Assembly: GCA_964527995.1 (NCBI GenBank)
Contig: CAZGRP010000059.1
Location: forward strand, 1 to 24,927
Length of the DNA: 24,927 nucleotides
Source: CAZGRP01 sp964527995
GTDB lineage: Bacteria > Zhuqueibacterota > Zhuqueibacteria > Oceanimicrobiales > CAZGRP01
Direction of reading: 5' to 3'
The position numbers were made by a program, and so were the translations under genes. Below are positions 22,205 to 24,927 of the stretch, one piece after another (the stretch's first letter is position 1; every line of letters starts with the position of its first letter). Under the pieces are notes generated by a model that saw nothing but the letters and a program-made list of their open reading frames with translations, was not told where the DNA came from and did no database searches.

Positions 22205-24922
22205 ATGACGGCAACGCCCAGAACAAACGACCCTTCCGGCAGTGAACATCACCTGCTGAAAACCAAGCTGTACGTGCCACCGCCACGACCCAATCTGGTC
22301 TCGCGGCCTCGTTTGGTCGAGCGGCTCGATGCCGGCATGGGTCATAGACTGGTGCTGATCTCTGCCCCGGCTGGATTCGGCAAGACCACTCTCTTGAGCG
22401 AGTGGATCAGCCAGAGCGATACGCCCGTAGCCTGGGTGTCGCTGGACGAGGGCGACAACGATCCCGTGCAGTTTCTTGCCTACTTCATCGCTGCACTGCA
22501 AACGATTGAGAAGAGCATCGGCAACAAGGCTCTCTCGGTGCTGCAGTCTCCCCAGCCACCACCCATCGACTTCCTCGTCACCAACCTGATCAACGACATC
22601 ACCGTTGTAGACCAGGACTTCGCCTTCGTTCTCGATGACTACCACCTGATCGATGCCAGGCCCGTCCACGGCATCCTGCAGTTCCTGCTCGATCACCTGC
22701 CCGACCGGATGCATCTGGTGATCGCCACCCGCGCCGATCCACCTCTGCCGCTGGCCCGACTGCGCGGCCGCAATCAACTGACCGAGTTCCGCGCCGCCGA
22801 CCTCTGCTTCACCACTGACGAGGCGGCCGCCTTTTTCAACAAGGCCATGCACCTCGATCTCTCCTCCGACGACATTGCTCTGCTCGAAACCCGCACCGAA
22901 GGCTGGATTGCCGGGCTGCAACTGGCCGCCCTGTCGATGCAGAATCGACAAGACGTCACCAGCTTCATCCGGGCCTTCACGGGAGATGATCGCCATATCG
23001 TCGACTACCTGGCCGAGGAAGTGCTCAACCGCCAGCCGGAGCAGGTGCAATCGTTCCTGCTGCGGACTTCCATTCTCGACCGCCTCTCCGGCCCGCTGTG
23101 CAACGCCGTGGCAGAGCGGAGCGATGCTCAGGCGATGCTCGAAATGTTGGAGCGGGGAAATCTCTTCATCGTCCCGCTTGACAACGAGCGCCGCTGGTAT
23201 CGCTATCATCACCTCTTTGCCAATCTCCTGCAGCACCGCCTGCAACAAACCCAGTCCGAGGAGATCCCTGACCTCCACCTCCGGGCTTCGGAATGGTATG
23301 CTGACAACGATTTGGTGCCGGAAGCGATCAGCCATGCCCTGGCCGGGGGCCAATCCGAGCGGGCGGCGGGCCTGCTGGAGTCGATCGCGATGACGCTGGT
23401 CAAGCAGAGCAAGCTCTCCACCCTGCAAAGATGGTTGAACAAGTTGCCCGAGGGACTCCTCGGTGACCACCCGTGGCTGTGCGTATCGCAGGCCTGGGCC
23501 CACTTTGTTTCCGGCCGCCTGGATGAGATCGAACCGCTCCTCCAGAAAGTCGAATCGAGACTCTCAATGCTCGAAAACAACGAGGCATCGGAGACATTCG
23601 CTGACGGTGAAGACATCCTTGGGCACGTGGTGTCGATACGGGCGTTCATTGTACGAGGCCGGGGGGATCTTGCACGCACCATCCAGCTCTCTCGGGACGG
23701 TTTGAGGCGCCTGCCGAAAAAAGACTCCTTTGCGCGCAGCGCGCTCGCTCTGAATCTTGGATACGCCTGCCTCATCAGTGGAGAGCTGGAATCGGCGAGT
23801 AAGCATTTGGAGATGGCCAGCACCATCAGTGAGACGAACGGGCATCCGTATGTCGCCCTGGCGGCGATTTACTCGCTGGCGAATATTGAAGCAAGAAAAG
23901 GGAAACTCCGCCAGGCGGCCAAAGTTTACGAAAAGGCCCTCCGCCTCGGCACCGAATGGGGAAGCGGCAGCCCGTTGCCCGCAACCGGGTATGCCTACGT
24001 AGGCATGGGCCAGGTGCTCTATGAGTGGAATGACCTGGACGAAGCGACTCGCCATGTGAGTCGCGGAATTGAATTGGGTGAGCAGGCCGAGGACTGGGCC
24101 ATTCCGTTCAGGGGGTATATTGCCCTGGTGCGGCTGAAGCTCGCTTTTGGCGCCGCGGATGAGGCGTCGCAGGCGCTCGACCGGGCTCGAGCTATGGCTG
24201 TCAAATCCACTCGAGTTCTGGATGATACTGCGGAGTGGCAACCGCGGCTCTGGCAGGTGCGGCTCTGGCTGGCGCAAGGCGATCTGGCCGCAGCAGGCCG
24301 ATGGGCTGCCGAGACGGAATCCCACAAGGTGCACGATGTGACAGAGTTTGAGCACCTCACCCTGGCACGGGTGCTGATCGCCCAGGATCGATCCGGCGAG
24401 GCTGTCGCTTTGCTGGACCGTCTTCTGGAGGCAGCACAGGCCGGCGGGCGGACAGGCAGCGTGATTGAGATCTTGGTGCTGCGGGCGCTGGCGCTCGAGG
24501 AGCAGGGTGACACGGCGGAGGCCCTTGCCGCGCTGCAGGAGGCTCTCACTCTTGCCGAGCCGGAAGGCTACGTTCGTATCTTTGTGGATGAAGGACTGCG
24601 CATGGCAAAGCTCCTTCGTCAGGCGGCCTCCCGTGGCATCGCGCCGAAGTACGTCAAGAAACTCCTTTCTGCTTTCGAGCCGAAGAGTTCGGTGAAATCC
24701 GAAATCCGCAATCTGCAATCCGCACTCGTGGAGCCTTTGAGCGAGCGCGAGCTGGAGGTGCTGCACCTCATCGCCGCGGGACTGTCGAACCAGCAGATCG
24801 CCAAAGAGCTGTTCATCTCTTTGAACACCGTGAAAACGCACGTCAAGAACATCAACAGCAAACTGAACGTAGGCAACCGCACAGAGGCAACAGCACGGGC
24901 GAGAGAGCTGGGGCTGTTGTAG
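22205..24922 (+). CDS. MalT-like LuxR-family ATP-dependent transcriptional regulator
   Basis: The product is a complete 905-residue LAL/STAND regulator. LLKTKLYVPPPRPNLVSRPR (17-36) is the family's usual opening. Walker A is APAGFGKTT (54-62), Walker B is FVLDD (141-145), ATRADPP (174-180) follows, and the winged-helix arm has RTEGWIAGLQLAAL (230-243). Residues about 350-825 are TPR-like helical repeats that in MalT-type proteins sense the inducer. The last 60 residues are a LuxR/GerE helix-turn-helix (SERELEVLHLIAAGLSNQQI, then NTVKTHVKN). Binding of ATP and an inducer would drive oligomerisation and DNA binding; the inducer and target genes are unknown. The ATG at 22205 has no clear Shine-Dalgarno site but fits the family's N-terminus. 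A short heptamer repeat array is inserted at about residues 831-840, just before the DNA-binding domain. Confidence 0.94.
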   Translation: MTATPRTNDPSGSEHHLLKTKLYVPPPRPNLVSRPRLVERLDAGMGHRLVLISAPAGFGKTTLLSEWISQSDTPVAWVSLDEGDNDPVQFLAYFIAALQTIEKSIGNKALSVLQSPQPPPIDFLVTNLINDITVVDQDFAFVLDDYHLIDARPVHGILQFLLDHLPDRMHLVIATRADPPLPLARLRGRNQLTEFRAADLCFTTDEAAAFFNKAMHLDLSSDDIALLETRTEGWIAGLQLAALSMQNRQDVTSFIRAFTGDDRHIVDYLAEEVLNRQPEQVQSFLLRTSILDRLSGPLCNAVAERSDAQAMLEMLERGNLFIVPLDNERRWYRYHHLFANLLQHRLQQTQSEEIPDLHLRASEWYADNDLVPEAISHALAGGQSERAAGLLESIAMTLVKQSKLSTLQRWLNKLPEGLLGDHPWLCVSQAWAHFVSGRLDEIEPLLQKVESRLSMLENNEASETFADGEDILGHVVSIRAFIVRGRGDLARTIQLSRDGLRRLPKKDSFARSALALNLGYACLISGELESASKHLEMASTISETNGHPYVALAAIYSLANIEARKGKLRQAAKVYEKALRLGTEWGSGSPLPATGYAYVGMGQVLYEWNDLDEATRHVSRGIELGEQAEDWAIPFRGYIALVRLKLAFGAADEASQALDRARAMAVKSTRVLDDTAEWQPRLWQVRLWLAQGDLAAAGRWAAETESHKVHDVTEFEHLTLARVLIAQDRSGEAVALLDRLLEAAQAGGRTGSVIEILVLRALALEEQGDTAEALAALQEALTLAEPEGYVRIFVDEGLRMAKLLRQAASRGIAPKYVKKLLSAFEPKSSVKSEIRNLQSALVEPLSERELEVLHLIAAGLSNQQIAKELFISLNTVKTHVKNINSKLNVGNRTEATARARELGLL
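24694..24721 (+). repeat. In-frame heptamer tandem repeat in the regulator's linker
   Basis: Four 7-bp units run head to tail: GAAATCC at 24694 and 24701, GCAATCT at 24708, and GCAATCC at 24715. They encode the polar segment KSEIRNLQSA between the helical sensor domain and the helix-turn-helix. Seven is not a multiple of three, so the unit is a DNA repeat tolerated in coding sequence and not a protein repeat. Confidence 0.7.
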
Positions 24923-24927
24923 CGGTA

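Noticed and set aside
22040..24841. Two long minus-strand frames (22040-23503 and 23564-24841) opposite the regulator
   Set aside because: The + strand carries an unmistakable LAL regulator with all motifs; the antisense translations show no family features.

Overview
The window is a GC-rich bacterial metagenome-style scaffold with three 100-base N gaps (18216-18315, 20485-20584, 21648-21747). All supported genes lie on the + strand. The clearest taxonomic marker is a small secreted protein ending in a type IX secretion (T9SS) type A sorting domain with the YPNPFNP motif. That points to the Fibrobacteres-Chlorobi-Bacteroidetes superphylum. The high GC, usable Shine-Dalgarno sites and one sigma70-like promoter fit a lineage outside classical Bacteroidota (KSB1/Calditrichota-like); this placement is inference.

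Region 1 (1-14533) is a four-gene envelope cluster. It encodes a giant exported protein of about 2,800 residues (5' end outside the window), a protein made of about six fibronectin type III (FN3) repeats, a periplasmic TPR protein of 679 residues, and a 544-residue outer-membrane beta-barrel ending in an aromatic beta-signal. The first two intergenic gaps each hold an inverted pair of degenerate 8-bp tandem arrays (consensus GGAGTGAT), close to the next start codon. This cluster is the best candidate for an undescribed system: a giant surface or periplasmic protein with its own scaffold and barrel. A decayed beta-propeller (TolB-like) pseudogene follows at 14530-14971.

Region 2 (15072-18016) holds a tail-fibre-like secreted protein with internal repeats and, next to it, the small T9SS cargo protein. 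Both look like extracellular products.

Region 3 (18017-22204) is accessory and partly broken. It contains two copies of a 60-70 bp hairpin repeat (one running into a gap), a Tat-exported PLP enzyme of the class V aminotransferase fold, and an AAA/DUF4143 ATPase preceded by two tandem palindromes and interrupted by a gap. A beta-lactamase-fold hydrolase remnant has lost its catalytic Ser/Lys region and an internal block. A palindromic repeat abuts the third gap. Repeats adjoin two of the three gaps and probably caused them.

Region 4 (22205-24922) is a complete MalT-like LuxR-family ATP-dependent regulator. It has a 7-bp tandem repeat array inserted in the linker before its DNA-binding domain, and a roughly 320-base leader with a consensus promoter and a stable hairpin. 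No tRNA, rRNA, CRISPR array or transposase gene was seen.
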